This document shows positions 1-12,500 of a stretch of DNA of 64,000 nt, in pieces. The notes under the pieces were generated by a model. The model made no database searches, was not told the origin of the DNA, and saw only the letters and a program-made list of their open reading frames with translations. The DNA comes from Stemphylium vesicarium (Eukaryota > Ascomycota > Dothideomycetes > Pleosporales > Pleosporaceae): contig QXCR01000010.1 in NCBI GenBank assembly GCA_004380135.1, forward strand, positions 124,001 to 188,000, read 5' to 3'. Both the position numbers and the translations under genes were made by a program. Numbering within the stretch: position 1 is the first letter of the stretch; each line of letters begins with the position of its first letter.

Positions 1-1500
1 ATACACACGACAGAAAGATAGATAGACAACCGCGGATGAAAAAAAAATCTCCCCAGTCTCAGCAATCGTCATAGTCTAAGCAAGGAGATCCGCATCCAGA
101 AAAATTCCCAATGTCAAATCCCTCCAAATCCTCCCTCTTGATCCTTCTGGTGTTGCTTGACTCGCGCGGATTGCTTCAATCCTTCCTCGCCTCGCCTCGC
201 TACTCTCAATCTTTGCTCCTCATTGAAAGATTCCGCTGATCTTTCTCCCCCGCGTTGCGACTGCGCTAAGCCGTTTTACAGCGGGGAAGCAAGCAGCATA
301 CGTACGTACCTGAGTAAATCGACAGTGGCGGGGGTGGCGTTTGAGTTGTTGCGTCGTCGGGGAACCGGGAAGGTAGCCAAGTCAGTCAGCATGAGTAAAA
401 TAACACACAGACATTTGTCTCAAAGTACGCAACTTATTCTCAGCGAGAGAGAGAGAAGGACGCGAAGACTTTGTTCTAGAACGTCTTTCAGGTGAGACAC
501 ATCGGGAGTTCCGATAGGCAAGGAGGGAGAAATACTACGATGATCGTTGGTATTCATTTTCTTCTTCTTGCGGAGACTGGACGTGTTTGAGAGTGGCGTG
601 TTCTGTGATATCGGCATCGTTCATTGCCAGCAATCAATATGGTTGTTGAGTTTTTGGTGCCATTTATTTTTATTTTGTTTCCTAGGTCACAGCATTGCCC
701 ATCACGTGAGAAACCAGATGAAAAATTACAAGCATTTCCTCCTTCTCGTCTTCGCGATGATAATGGCACAGTAGTAGCAGCAGCAGCAAGCTCCTAACAC
801 AAAAAAAGTCCAAGCTCAAAAGCTCTGCAAGGCAGCCACCTAGCCCAAAGGCGGGGAAGGAAAAAACCGCTGCCCTCCCCTTCCCTGCCCTGCCGTGTCC
901 ACGCCGAGCCCACACCAACCAAATTCACCAAATTCACCAAATACAACGCAACGCACATGCATCAACCGACTTTACGCGTCTTGTTTTAACAGCATCTAGG
1001 ATGTAAGATGGACAGATGAATCTAGGCTCTCATGCCATATCCAGTTGTTATTCCTTTTCTGCAGTAATCGCGGAAGCTACCCGTGGAACCTACGAAAACC
1101 ACCTGTCGGCACGTCTAATTTCCGAGACTCTATGTTGTTTTTCTGTGCTGTGGGCTAGCTTCGCTCTTTCGGGATACGAATGGTGGGGAGGGGGTGGGTG
1201 TTGCGCGGTCGACATGGCCCCCAGGACAAAACAAGAGCGAGCGAGCGCACGCACACAAGCCTGCACGCACGCACGTAGCAAGGTCTAAGCGGCAAGTACC
1301 ATCTGTTCACAAGCGCGGAGGCCGGCCACGCCCCACGCCGATCAAGGTCGACAAAAGATTGCGTCAGTGCTTTTTTTCTTGTTACCCGCGCCGAGGCGAA
1401 CAGCGCAGCAGTGCCCGACTAGGGTCCGGGACAAAAAACTGACTAGCAGAAGTGAAGGGACAGAAAGACAGAGAGAGACACCAGTCGTACCAGAAGTAAT

Positions 1501-1588
<88 letters not shown>

Positions 1589-2253
1589 CTGAGCATTAAT
1601 AGCATTTCAAAGCGTAAAGCAACCCTTGCGTCGAGCTGTCAGTCTTGGCAAAGGGGGCTGAGCAACTATATTGAGGGCACATATAGGGTACAACGAGGTG
1701 TACGAAACCTATTGATCCGTTTCAGACTCTGTTACTCCAACGTATGAGGGCTGCATCAGGCAGGCAAAAGATATGAAATCAAGCATGGAAAAACAAAATG
1801 GTGAAAAGAGTACAGGGTAATGGCCCGCGCGAGCGGTTACAGTCTTCTTTTGGTAAGGGGATGGAGTCGGAAATGGAGGGTTGCTGCTGCGCGCTGCCAA
1901 AGGTGGGGGGGTATAGTGGTTCGTCGAGCGATAAGGGAACAAAAAAAACACAAGATACTAAGGTAATGAAGGAATAGTGAAGAAATGGAAAAGAAATGCT
2001 AACGATGCTGATGCGGAAATCCGATGGGTAGACGTAGGAAAATAAATCCAGAAATGCGGTTTCAATGCGCAATACTAGCCGTCCGTGTATCCAAGACCCT
2101 GACCTCATGATCCAGAAGCGTTGTGCAAGCCTGCTACCCTGAAGCCAAGTGAACTAAGGAAATCGTTCCACAGAAGAAAGTGTTCGTAAGCGTGTACGTG
2201 CTGCAGAAGGGTTCACGAGGTCAGCTTCGATGCCGAGTGATACAGTCGACTCA
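1..2253. other. Intergenic, no gene recognised
   Basis: No reading frame here carries a recognisable domain or a credible splice structure. The sequence is low in complexity, with A-runs, GA-rich tracts and a compound trinucleotide repeat at 1501-1588. The part next to 2253 probably includes the 3' UTR of the minus-strand regulator that ends there. Confidence 0.6.
1501..1588. repeat. Compound microsatellite (AGC)n-(AGT)n
   Basis: About 13 AGC units are followed without a break by about 16 AGT units. The two halves differ by one base per unit, as expected if a single array diverged and re-expanded. Reading frames through it encode only poly-Ala/Val or poly-Thr and are not taken as genes. Confidence 0.95.
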
Positions 2254-4028
2254 TTAGTGGATCGCGTCGACACTCTCAAGCTTGCTGGTTGAGAAACTGG
2301 GCTCTGACACCCGTCGCATGTCAGAGGCAAGGCTCTCGGAACCACGTTTGATTCGTAGCTTCTCCATCAGCTTGCCGATGGTCACGTATTCTTGTGGCTC
2401 GACGAGGAATCCGGCGTTCTGCGATTGAAAGAAACTCATGACAAGCTCGAGTGCACGCGCAGCCTCTTCTTGGGATGGCTTGATGGGAGACGAGTCGGCA
2501 GATAGACCCTTGTCATCGGCTTGGCCGGAGGCAGCCGGTAGAGGGGGGGGCTGCATCGAGTTGGGAAGCTGCGTGGGTGACAGCGACATGCCTTCATCAA
2601 TGGCCGGCAAGGTACCAGGCATCTCCGTCATAGGAGAGTCGAGCGCGCCGCTACTGACATACTTTGGAGTAAGTGTGTCTGAGGAACCTGGTGGTGACAT
2701 GTATTGCTCCACACCTACAAGCATGGGGAAGGTTTGGCTTCGCGGCCGCTGGAAGTTACCGTTTCCGGGTTGTCCATTGGCGGGTTGGCGATTTCCCATG
2801 AATGGGCTTGGTCCGCATGCCGAGTCTGGAGTAAAGAACGGGGACGAAAGCGATGTAGGGCTCGTGGGGCCAGCTGAAAAGGTTGACGGCGCGGTATCTG
2901 TGAAGACGCTAGATAGGGAAGTACTGCTCTGCGAATGAAAGGGTTGTCGATGGTTCGAAAAGTCGTATGTATCTGGGCTTTCTGTCCTTAGGTTTTCTTC
3001 GCTCTTCTTCGCCTTCAAGGTTGCAGTGGCTGGCGATACCCCGCCCGGCGAGGTCGGCGAAATGGCACCCGGCGTGTGCACGTTGGAAGGCGGATTTGAA
3101 GTTCCCTCAGACTCTTCTGCTATCGAGCCCTTCCTCGACCGTGCTCCCATGAGATGGTTCTTTTGCTTGAACTTTTCTAGCCAACTATTGCTGTTGGCCT
3201 TGAGGTGGCTCTCGGAGTTGCCAACTGTCTGTGCAAAGAAGCGTGCCTTGTCCCGGATAATGGCGTCTGATAGTGGCAAACCTTGCCTCTGGTGGTTTCT
3301 GGCCCAGTTGGAGAGAGCGCGTTCGATATCTGGGAATTTGCCTTTGGACCTTTTTATGGGTGAGCGGCTGCCGTCGTCCTGGTACAGGTATTTCTCTTTC
3401 TGGCGCAAGACTTTTGAAACGGTACTACATGGCTGTCAGCACGGCAGGATACATGAGGCATATGCAGTGGTACCTTCGCTCCACACCAAACATGGCTAGA
3501 ATAATGTTAGTGATATATCCATGGTAGTGTTGGGCTCATAGCTATCGTACCTCCAATTTCTGTTTGCTTGACCGTGGGGTTGTCCTCGTGATATTGACAC
3601 ATACGTCTGCGGTCCGCATCGGTAAGCGTCTTCCGTGGCGTTGAAGAAGTGCGTGAGTGGGTTGAAGTGGCTGATACTGGTGTTGCTGACGCTGGCGTTA
3701 TCGGCGGTGGAGCGGACGGGAAGAGCGGAGCTTGGTATGTCGACTGGCTGGTGAGCATGCTCGGCCATTGTGGCATTTGAGGCATTATCAGAGGTTGCAG
3801 CTGCGGGTGTGTTGTTCTTGGTGTTGGGTGGTTTTGGTGTGGTGGATGCATGCCCGTGCCATACATGGGCTCCATGGGAAGTGGCGGATAACTGCTAAAG
3901 CCATTGTAGTCCTGGACAGGAGACTGGTGATGGGGGTTGAATGATCCATCTCCGTGCCAGCCAGAGTGTTGGTCCTCGAAAGGTTCCTGGTGGAGGTGGT
4001 GTTCGTGGTTCATTTGCAGCTGGCTCAT
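2254..4028 (-). CDS. CENP-B/psq-type HTH DNA-binding protein
   Basis: Predicted nuclear DNA-binding protein of 556 aa from three exons (4028-3551, 3495-3474, 3424-2254). The middle exon is only 22 nt; both introns have canonical GT/AG ends and the join reads through the helix-turn-helix. Residues about 1-130 are Gln/Pro/His-rich. Residues about 133-176 form a psq/CENP-B N-terminal HTH (LTDADRRRMCQYHEDNPTVK, then FGVERSTVSKVL). Residues about 195-262 form the second, CENPB-type HTH (ERALSNWARNHQ, SWLEKFKQKN). The rest is Ser/Pro-rich with no transposase (DDE) domain, so this looks like a host regulator using a transposase-derived DNA-binding module. The family is seen clearly; the targets are unknown. 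Confidence 0.85.
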
Positions 4029-5742
4029 GGCGAGATTCGGAAAGGGTTTGGTGTGGGTGTGTCGGAGCGATTGTGCAAAGACCTGTCGCTAGAGACAGAA
4101 TAAAGATGGACTCGTGGCGGGCATATGCATCTGGGCCGTGGTGTTGCTATGCCGGGGCTGCATGCATGAGATGAGATTGTGGTTCCTGAGGCGAAACAGC
4201 AACTTGCAATGTACCGACGGCAGTAGCGGGGATAGCGCTGACAAAAGGCGCTGGGTATGACAGAGGACCTAGCAGATAGGTACAAGGCAGCGCGGCAAAG
4301 CAGTGGGCTTAGATGGAGAATTGGGACTGCAGGGAAAGCCTGGCGCGGCGGGCCTGCAGCGCGTACTTGAGGATAAGTCTGGGGACGCTGGTAACAGGCC
4401 CTGGCTGTGCGATGCGGGCGCGGCCTACTGCAGCTGGCGGGAGAGTCGCCCTGTTTGTTTCGAGCCCAAGCTTGCCGGCGAGCCTGGCGTGTGCACATGG
4501 ATCCTGGTCGCCATCCGGCCAAGCGACGAGCAGCGACGTTGGGCTTAGCGTGTGCGGGTCTCTCATCGGGGATGCGCCCCTAGGAAAACGCGGGCCAGAG
4601 TTATGCGGCCGCCTGGGCTAGCTCGCCAGTACGTGCAGTACGTGCCTCGACGCCTAACTGATGCTGATGGGCAAATGGGATGTCGAGGCGGGCGGGTGGG
4701 ATCATCCCATCATCGCCCTCGCCCTCGCACCGCTGAGCACCCTCTGCGGCCGGCTAATCTGACGCTTCCCGAAGAGGACATGGCCTGAGAGGCAGCGCCA
4801 TATCGCCTTCGCCTCGTGCGCCCAGCGCTGCAAAGCCTGCCCGTTGCCGTGCCCTCGTGGCGCGAAACCGCCGAAACTGATTCAGTGCTGCTCAGGGCTG
4901 CTCAGGTACGCGACGTGGTGGCGATTCCCACGGCAGGGGGCCACCACGTCAATCGTCGCCTGTGCATAAAGGAGAGACAGAAAGTGTCGACGGCTGAAAC
5001 GCTTTCGGAAAGCTGCAATAATCGCGCCCGTCGACAATCGAGCCCACTAGCTTTTGCCGGCCAACCACTCACGCCGCGGGAGCGATAATGATTTAGCGCC
5101 CGACTGACAACCTGCCCTCTGAGTCGCCAGCACCGAGCCACCCCTGCTGATTTCTCCGAATCGACCGCTGCGCCCGTTAGTACACCAATAAGGAAAACCG
5201 ATGCCATGAAAATTGGGCCAGGCAATGCTGATCTGATTCCATCAAATTCCGAAGCAAATATCGAATAAGCAAAATGATGGGTGCTGAAAGCCGAATCCTG
5301 ACTGCTGACACCCTTCCAGTAGCATCTGCAGCGCCATCACCATGAGGCTCCGTGGAGAGGTTCGCATCGACGGCCACGCCTCCTCGGCAGGAGAGCGAGA
5401 CATGTTGCTGTGCTGATAGCTCGCCGACGGTATCGGACCGCCACCAGTCCTTGACCCTTAGCGATTGGCAGAGGTACGATCCGCGCCGTAAGCGGCCCTG
5501 CCCACATGGTGTCGTCCTGATGTCGTCCGCAGTGCTACTGGAATCTGTCCTTGGCCAATCCAAGCTGCGAAATCGGCTCCAAGCCTCGCTCTGTTCGTCA
5601 TCCTTCTGCTGCGTCCTAGCATTGGTATCGCAGTGAGACATGTTCAGCCATCCAGAAGTCGCCTCTACTCTACTCACTCTATCGCAAGACCGGATCCATA
5701 ACGCCCGTACTATCTCCCGTAATTCAAATCACAAGACATTCT
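4029..5742. other. Intergenic between HTH regulator and RBG1
   Basis: The 1.7 kb is fairly GC-rich and holds several overlapping frames on both strands. None has a recognisable domain, a low-complexity-free core or a consistent splice pattern. It probably contains the promoter and a long 5' leader of the regulator starting at 4028, plus the RBG1 3' UTR. Confidence 0.55.
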
Positions 5743-7159
5743 CTAGCGTTTGACGATTGTGACTGGCCAGCATGTGAGCTCAATAAATCCACTGAGGGGG
5801 GGATACTGGGGTATTCGTACCGATATCCTCGTCGGCAAGCTCGTGTGAGAGTCCCACACGCTGGGGCTGATGCTTGCAAGACTTGCCATATACGATAGCA
5901 TGTTTGAAGTTATCCACAATTGTCTTGTGAATGGAATTACACTATAGATGGTTAGCGCCTTGTCTTGGAACGGCAAATGAAAGACATACGAAGTCTTCAA
6001 TAGTACATGCTGTTGATCGCAATACCACTGGCGCAGAGTAATCTGGCATCTTGCCCTTGGGCTTTGTGTACACGCGGACGAGGTTCAGCTTCTCCCACAT
6101 CTGCTCGAGGAGCTCATCGATGTTCCAACCGTGCTCGGAACTGATGGGGCAGGCATTCGGAATTCGATAAAGCAAGTCGAGCTCCTCAATACTGATGGCA
6201 TCGATCTTGTTCAGCGCGTAGATGACGGGAATGTAACTCCGTCCCTTGGCCTCAATAACGTCAATCAGGTCGTCGACTGTGGCATCGCATCGGATAGCAA
6301 CATCCGCGTTTGCCATTCGGTATTCGTTCAATACAGCCTTGATTTCGCCATGGTCGATATGCGTAAGCGGCACGGTTGCGGTGATGTTGATACCACCCTT
6401 GTCCTTCTTTTTCAAGACAATGTTTGGTGGGCTCTTGTTGATTCGGATACCGAAACCCTCGAGTTCGTTTTCGATGACGCGCTTGTCCGTGAGGGGCTTG
6501 TTGACGTCGAGAACAATAAAGATCAAATGGCAAGTCTTCGCGACGGCAATGACCTGTCGTCCACGGCCTTTACCGTCCTTCGCACCCTGAATGATACCGG
6601 GAAGATCGAGGATTTGGATTTTCGCTCCGTTGTACATGACTTGACCGGGTACAGTTGTGAGCTATTCTCTGTCAGCTGCGGTTTGTTCCAGTACATTTGC
6701 TCGCCATACCGTAGTGAACTCGTAGGCGGCAGCCTCGGAGTGTTGTCCCGTCAATTTACTCATGAGCGTACTCTTGCCCACCGAGGGGAATCCAATGAAG
6801 CCGACACTGGCAACACCAGTCCTAGCAACATCGAATCCTACACCTCCGCCGCCGCCACCGCCAGAGGGCTCGAGGAGTTCCCTCTTGAGCTTAGCGAGCT
6901 TTGCCTTCAGTTGTCCTGCACATGTATGAGCATGCTAGTATGCCACCTTCCTTCGGGATGCCGTACCAAGATGAAAAGACGTCGCCTTGTTCTTTTGGGT
7001 CTTGGCCATCTGCGATTGATGTGAGTAGTCGTGCTGCCGTCGCTGATTGAATATGCCTTACTTCGGCCTCGATGTCCTTGATCTATCCCACAAAGTCAGC
7101 ACGCGTCCGGCCAATATCGTCCTAGTATCAATACCCACCTTGTCTACTGTGGTCGCCAT
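5743..7159 (-). CDS. RBG1: Developmentally regulated GTP-binding protein DRG1/Rbg1
   Basis: Cytosolic OBG/DRG-family GTPase that binds ribosomes with a DFRP partner (Tma46 in yeast) and helps translation. Seven exons (7159-7139, 7082-7062, 7009-6967, 6915-6710, 6661-5990, 5941-5821, 5762-5743) give 367 aa, the normal family length. Visible elements are a basic N-terminal helix; a Gly-rich run near residues 47-53; the P-loop GFPSVGKS at about 70-77; switch II DLPG at about 116-119; the G4 motif NKID at about 248-251; and a C-terminal TGS domain from about 290. Each intron uses GT/AG sites and every junction restores a conserved family motif, so the model is strong. The gene is divergent from cysteine dioxygenase across a 565-bp promoter region. 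Confidence 0.95.
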
Positions 7160-7724
7160 TTTGATTGATCGTGTACTCTGTTCCTGCGCTGCGTTCGCGG
7201 TGAAGGGGCGATATTGTCTTTCAGAAATTTGATGCGAGTGACGCCAGCCCGCCAATGACGAAGCGGGGCACGGCGTCACGGCAGTACTTTTCACCGCCAC
7301 TGAATGCGGTTAGCGCCATATGCAGCACCCTTCGTTTGATGCTTCCATCATGCTTCCACGCTTCCTTCTCCAAGCTGCTATGCCCGATAGAAGCCGCTTA
7401 CGACCTCTACATCGCCGACGACACCCATCTCGACATGAACATCGTATGAGGTGCATCGTACGTCGGCGAGCTGCTGACCGGCTCCACTTGTCACAAGCTC
7501 AGAAGCCGCAGTTTGTTACATAATAAGCAAGCCCGGCCCTGCACATGCAGCTCTGGAGAGACACAAACCCGACTACCTTATCTTGTCCACTCTTTCTATA
7601 TAAGGCCCTTTTCAGTCTTATCTCTGCCTCGAGACGACTCCACATCTAGCTTGCTTCTTCACACATTTTTCACAGAACTAACAACATTCGTCTCGCATCG
7701 TTTTCGACTATCACAACTGCAAGC
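7160..7724. promoter_or_regulatory. Divergent promoter region, RBG1 / cysteine dioxygenase
   Basis: This 565-bp gap separates the start codons of two divergent genes. A TATATAAG box at 7597-7604 lies 121 bp upstream of the dioxygenase ATG and is followed by a pyrimidine-rich leader, a typical fungal core-promoter arrangement. No clear TATA box faces RBG1. No specific regulator site could be assigned. Confidence 0.6.
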
Positions 7725-8736
7725 ATGATTGGCCGCAACACAGAGCAGGATGGTTTCCACGCCCTCGTCCAAGCCATCAACGAGAAACTCGGGCCTAGTA
7801 ATGGCATTGACTCGGCTGATGTAGACGAGAATGAGCTTCAACAATTGATGCAGGACTATGTTTCCGATGAGTCAGAGTGGAACATGTACAATTTTGCCTC
7901 GGATAAGATTCCCTATACACGGAACGTGGTTGACAAGGGCAATGGCAAGAGCAATCTGGTACGAAGTCGAGTATTCACACCACAGTGACTTGCTAATAAC
8001 GTAGCTCATCTTGGTCTGGGGTCCGGGCAAGAAGAGTCCAATCCATGAGTAAGTCAACGTGTCCTACAAGGATTAACATTAGTATCCGTCGCCGCTCCTC
8101 CTTGCACCCCGTCGCCTCGGCATCCCAGTGCACATCCCATGGCCCCAGTCTTCTGCACGACGAAGCGACTATGTTCGCCGATCAATTGATCGTTCGCGTC
8201 AGTACAGGAGACACGCCGGTAAGACGACATATTTCGATACCTCATCAACAAGCCGGGATGACACTAGTCAACACCGAGCTCCGCATCAACCGACCCGTTA
8301 CGGTTCAGCACAACAGAACAAAAAAGCTAACGCTGCATAGTCACGCCAATGCGCACTGCATTATGAAGGTGCTCAAGGGTCGTCTCACCGAAACCCGTTT
8401 CGCAACACCCACAGACAAGGATCGTGAGGACCATCGTCCCATGACCAAGATTCGCGAAACCACATACTCTGAAAACCAAGTCACGTACATGGCAGACACT
8501 CTGGGTGTTCATCGCATCTCCAACCCTGACCCGGCCGACTACGCTGTCTCTCTACATCGTAAGTTTACAGCTCTTGATCATGATACTGTGACGTCGACTA
8601 ATCAATCGCAGTGTACACACCACCCAATGCGGCCAAAGAAGGATGCAATGTCTTTAACGAAGAGACTTCCGGTATGGTACATAACAGCAGTTGTCACTTC
8701 TATTCCGAATATGGCGTCAAGGTGAACAAGGACTAA
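7725..8736 (+). CDS. Cysteine dioxygenase
   Basis: Non-heme iron enzyme of the cupin fold that oxidises L-cysteine to cysteine sulfinate, the first step of cysteine catabolism toward taurine/sulfate; cytosolic. Four exons (7725-7958, 8005-8048, 8341-8558, 8612-8736) give 206 aa, the usual length. The iron ligands are visible as H92 and H94 in IHDHANAH and H150 in GVHRISN. C99 and Y167 match the mammalian Cys-Tyr crosslink pair (C93/Y157). Intron 2 is 292 nt, far longer than the 46- and 53-nt introns beside it, but the join reconstitutes the His-x-His motif exactly. The 3' end lies within a gene-free stretch before the convergent GT90 gene. Confidence 0.95.
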
Positions 8737-9583
8737 GGACGAGAAGCACTGGGACTGCCCAAAACGATCGCTTTGGGTTATCAGCCCCTGGTTCCACAAT
8801 GACTGGGCACGCCCAGTGTAGTGTAGTGGGTGTAGTTATGAGTTATGAAAGCAAATGGATCCAACATCTTGCAGAGCAAGTTTTCCTTTTTCTATCTCTA
8901 TCTTGCAATACCGTAGCGGGCAGATTTAACACCGCAAAGACCTTACCACAGTAAAGGGCCAGAGCGAGTTATCTTACCCGTTGCTTTTTCTCCTCTCATT
9001 GGACTCAACAAGGCACACTCCTTCACCTTTTCACCCATTGTTACCAAAAACTCTCGAACCGCTGCTTTAAACTCGGTCATTTGCTTTTCTACAGGCCTAA
9101 TATTGCCACAGCACAAGATATACAAATATTCCACCGGCCCAGTCTATCGCACCAGCCTTTCTAGTATAATCATCCCCCCAGCTAAAACGACTCCATCTGG
9201 TATGCTTTTACTTCAAGCATTCCGTATTGCTGTATACTCTCCTTGATTTCCCTACTACGCCAATACCTTGCGGAAGCAATGGAAGCATGGTTTTTTTTGT
9301 GATTATGGAAGGGTATTTTGATCACCTTTCTTCGAGAGGTAAGCGGGGGGGGGGGGGGGGGGGGGGCTTGGTGAGAGACCGAGACCGAGAGGCTGAGGCT
9401 GGGGTAAGGGGTGAGCGAGCACATGTATGAGAGAGGAATCAAAAAGTAAAAAGAAAACATGTGTTTATATGCAATTAGCCCCATCTCCCACTGTCTATTT
9501 ACACACGCCCCATCACCTAATCCCTACATAACAAGGAAGATATACCCACCCATCATCCCATCACATCTCACCCGCTTCCCCCT
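8737..9583. other. Convergent intergenic region
   Basis: The gap lies between the 3' ends of cysteine dioxygenase and the GT90 gene. It probably contains both 3' UTRs. Apart from the poly-G run at 9345-9366 I see no feature in it. Confidence 0.6.
9345..9366. repeat. Poly-G homopolymer, 22 nt
   Basis: An uninterrupted run of 22 G residues sits in the convergent intergenic gap. Its exact length is prone to sequencing error. Confidence 0.9.
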
Positions 9584-12500
9584 TCATGGCCCCGGAAACC
9601 CAATCTCCTCCCTCCTCTCATCAACCACACGCCCATACTCGAGCAATAACCTAAAAAACCAAGCCTCAAAGTCGACATTCCTCAACACGCGATCATGCCA
9701 CTCGGTACTCCTCTCCGCAATCCTTCTAGCCTGCTGCTCCCCCAGACTGCGCCCATTGCCCCCCTGCTTGCCACCATCGGCGTCGCTGCGATCCAACTTA
9801 CCATCGCCATCCTCATCCCAGACCTTGATACCGCTAAACCAGCGCACAAGATCGACATGTTCGTCGCCGCGGAGGCTAAGCGGGATATAGTGGACCCACG
9901 GCCGCAGCCATTCGGCGTGCCATTCGCGGAAAAGCGCCATTTTGTACGTGAGACTGCGGCTCTTGAGGAAGCTGTAGAAGCGGCCTGAGAAGGCGTTGCC
10001 GTCCATGTCGAGCAGGTGCTTGTAGTACCACGCGTCTTGGCCGTCGACGCGGTCCGTTACTTTGAAGAATTCTTGTTGCGCGTCGCAGTCGCCTGGGTCG
10101 CATTGGCCGATGTGCGAGAAGTGCACGTCGATCAGGTCACTGAGGGCGCGCCGGTCGATGTCGGCGACGGTGTAGTTTGTTACTGTGGCGTCTGCTTTTG
10201 TGCTCGAGGTGTCGAGAACGGGGGAGAGGATTTGTGCGGTGTCGGGTGCGTTGAGTCGCTGGACTACGCGTTGCCGGTGCTGGCGTCGCCAGCCGCCGTT
10301 GCGACTGAAACCTCCGGTCGTAGAGCCGCGCCAGTAGAGACTGTTGGTCTTGTTCTCCCAGCTTGTGTCGTGCGTTTCGTCGTAGCCGACCTTGCCTATC
10401 CAGTACCACGGGCTAGGGTAGAGGATGTCTTGGAAACTGGAGATTTTGGATTGCGAAAACACGGGTGTGAGCTCGTGGATGATGTTGAAGGCGTTGGGGC
10501 GTTCGAAGAAGCCATACGTCGAGGAGAGCGACGGGGAGTTGCAAATGTCGGAAAAGGCCGTCATGTTGTAGATGAAGCCAAGGTCACTGGTGGCGTATGT
10601 GCTGAGATTGTCGGCGGCCGTGTCTTCAAATGTTTGGGCTTGCGAGTCTGCTGGACACGACAGTCTTGAATGTGTCCAAGTCTGCTGATGCGCGAATCGA
10701 TTGAACTTGGTCGTACTAACTTCAGTAAACCGGGTTCCATCATTCATATCCGCCGGGCGATCAGAGAATGCGTTTTGAGGCGCGGCGTTCTTGGCCGTGC
10801 GTGGAAGTATCTCATCTCTCGCTTTAGCAACCATTGAAGACAAGAGATTGTTGGGCACCACGACTCGTGGTTCGTCATGCAAGTTGAATCCTAGGTCCAT
10901 GTCGGGCAGATACTGTACGAACTGTTTCATCATGCCAATGGTAGCTTGTTGCTGCCATTCATCCCCACCTTGGTAGTTTTCTACTGCCCCATGTCGTATC
11001 GCAATGGCTAGCAGTGAACTATCTTCATGACCCAGCGCATTTGCAATGCGTAAACGGATAGTTGCTGGCTTCAGCGCCCAAAATGGAAGTAGCATCTCGT
11101 TGATGGTGTCGTACTCATCCACCATTACAACACCATTTCGTGTAGCAAACTCGTACCACTTATCGAAATGCGGAGGTGGAGGTATGCCATTTCTACGACG
11201 GTATTCCAGAACGGCCTCGCTCAAGGACTTGGATTGTCGATTGAGGGTCTTCTGAAACTCTGTTTCCGCCGCGTCAATTAACTGGGCAGCCGGATGTCCT
11301 TTGCTCATGTCGATTGGAAGCGGGCCTAGCGATAGACCAGAAGTAACCACGGGCTGGACAAGAAATCCATCAGATCTGACATCTCCTACACGCGACGCTT
11401 TGAAGCGGCCAAATATTAAACCTCCAGCCGCAGCTGCTGTGGCGATAACAGACACAATTCTCAACCCTCTATTTCGACGCGTCTCCCCGGTCGCATGGCT
11501 AAGCTTTTCGAGCAGGTAGACTAATGCCGTCGAGTCGAATATGAGAGTAAAGAACATGCAAGAAAATGTGTATGCCGAGAATGTTTTTGCGCCAAGAAGT
11601 GAAAATACGGTCACTAAAGTTGTGTGCCCAGCACCCATCATATGGAGCTAGAGCCAGTCAGTCGGATTGAGGGTCGAAGGAGACAGTGAAAGAGGATAGC
11701 AACCAAGTAGCAAAGAGTGACATACCAAGATAAAAGTAAGAAAATTTACAACCGCGTTGACAGGCAACATGCACAAGAAGCGCTGAAGGATGCGAAAGTT
11801 ATGAACATCTCTCCATTCGCGGTTGTACTCGCGATATACAGGCTCCCACGAGATGCTGCTGGCCATCAAGGAGGATTCCATGAGAAGAGATGCGCCACCG
11901 CATACCACCGCCATGGCCAGGGCGACATCTCTCAGCCCAGCCAGTCGCTGTGCTTTCTTGATGCCCGTGATGGAGGCACTAAGCTCAACGGTGCCAGGCG
12001 CAGGCTTGCGTTTACTGGCCTCGATCTCTTCTGGCGATGATGCTGCCGTTATGACAGATTTGAATGTAACAAGACCGACTGCCCCAAATATAGCGCTGCA
12101 GAGCCCGAGCATGAAGGTGGTGGGTATAGTGTAGACACCCAGAGCGCCACTCGCACATATCGTCAACACCGCCAGTGTCCCGAACTGGTCAATCTGGCCC
12201 GATCCCTCTGTGGGGACCTTCTTTTCGGTTGCATGGTCGTCGGGAAGGGTGTAGGTGGGTAGTGCGAGTCGTTTGGCGAGCAGCTCATTGTCAGCGAAGA
12301 CATTGGTGAAGAAGAGCAAGAGAGCCTGTGACGTGTTAGAACACATGGCGACTGGCTATTCATGTCATAAGAGTCTACCTTTGTCGCCCAAATGCCATGC
12401 TTATCGCAAGCAGCGCGGTCGCATATGGCTGCGAGAGCCAGAAGCGCGCCGGCCAGCCAGCCCGCCTTCCTCTGCGCCTTGGTGGTGTTTGAATATATGC

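Noticed and set aside
1342..1747. Frames with poly-Thr/Ala or poly-Ala/Val
   Set aside because: They arise purely from the trinucleotide repeat.
5177..5677. 166-codon minus-strand frame
   Set aside because: No domain, a composition unlike its neighbours, and overlapping open frames on the other strand; it lies in the leader/promoter interval.
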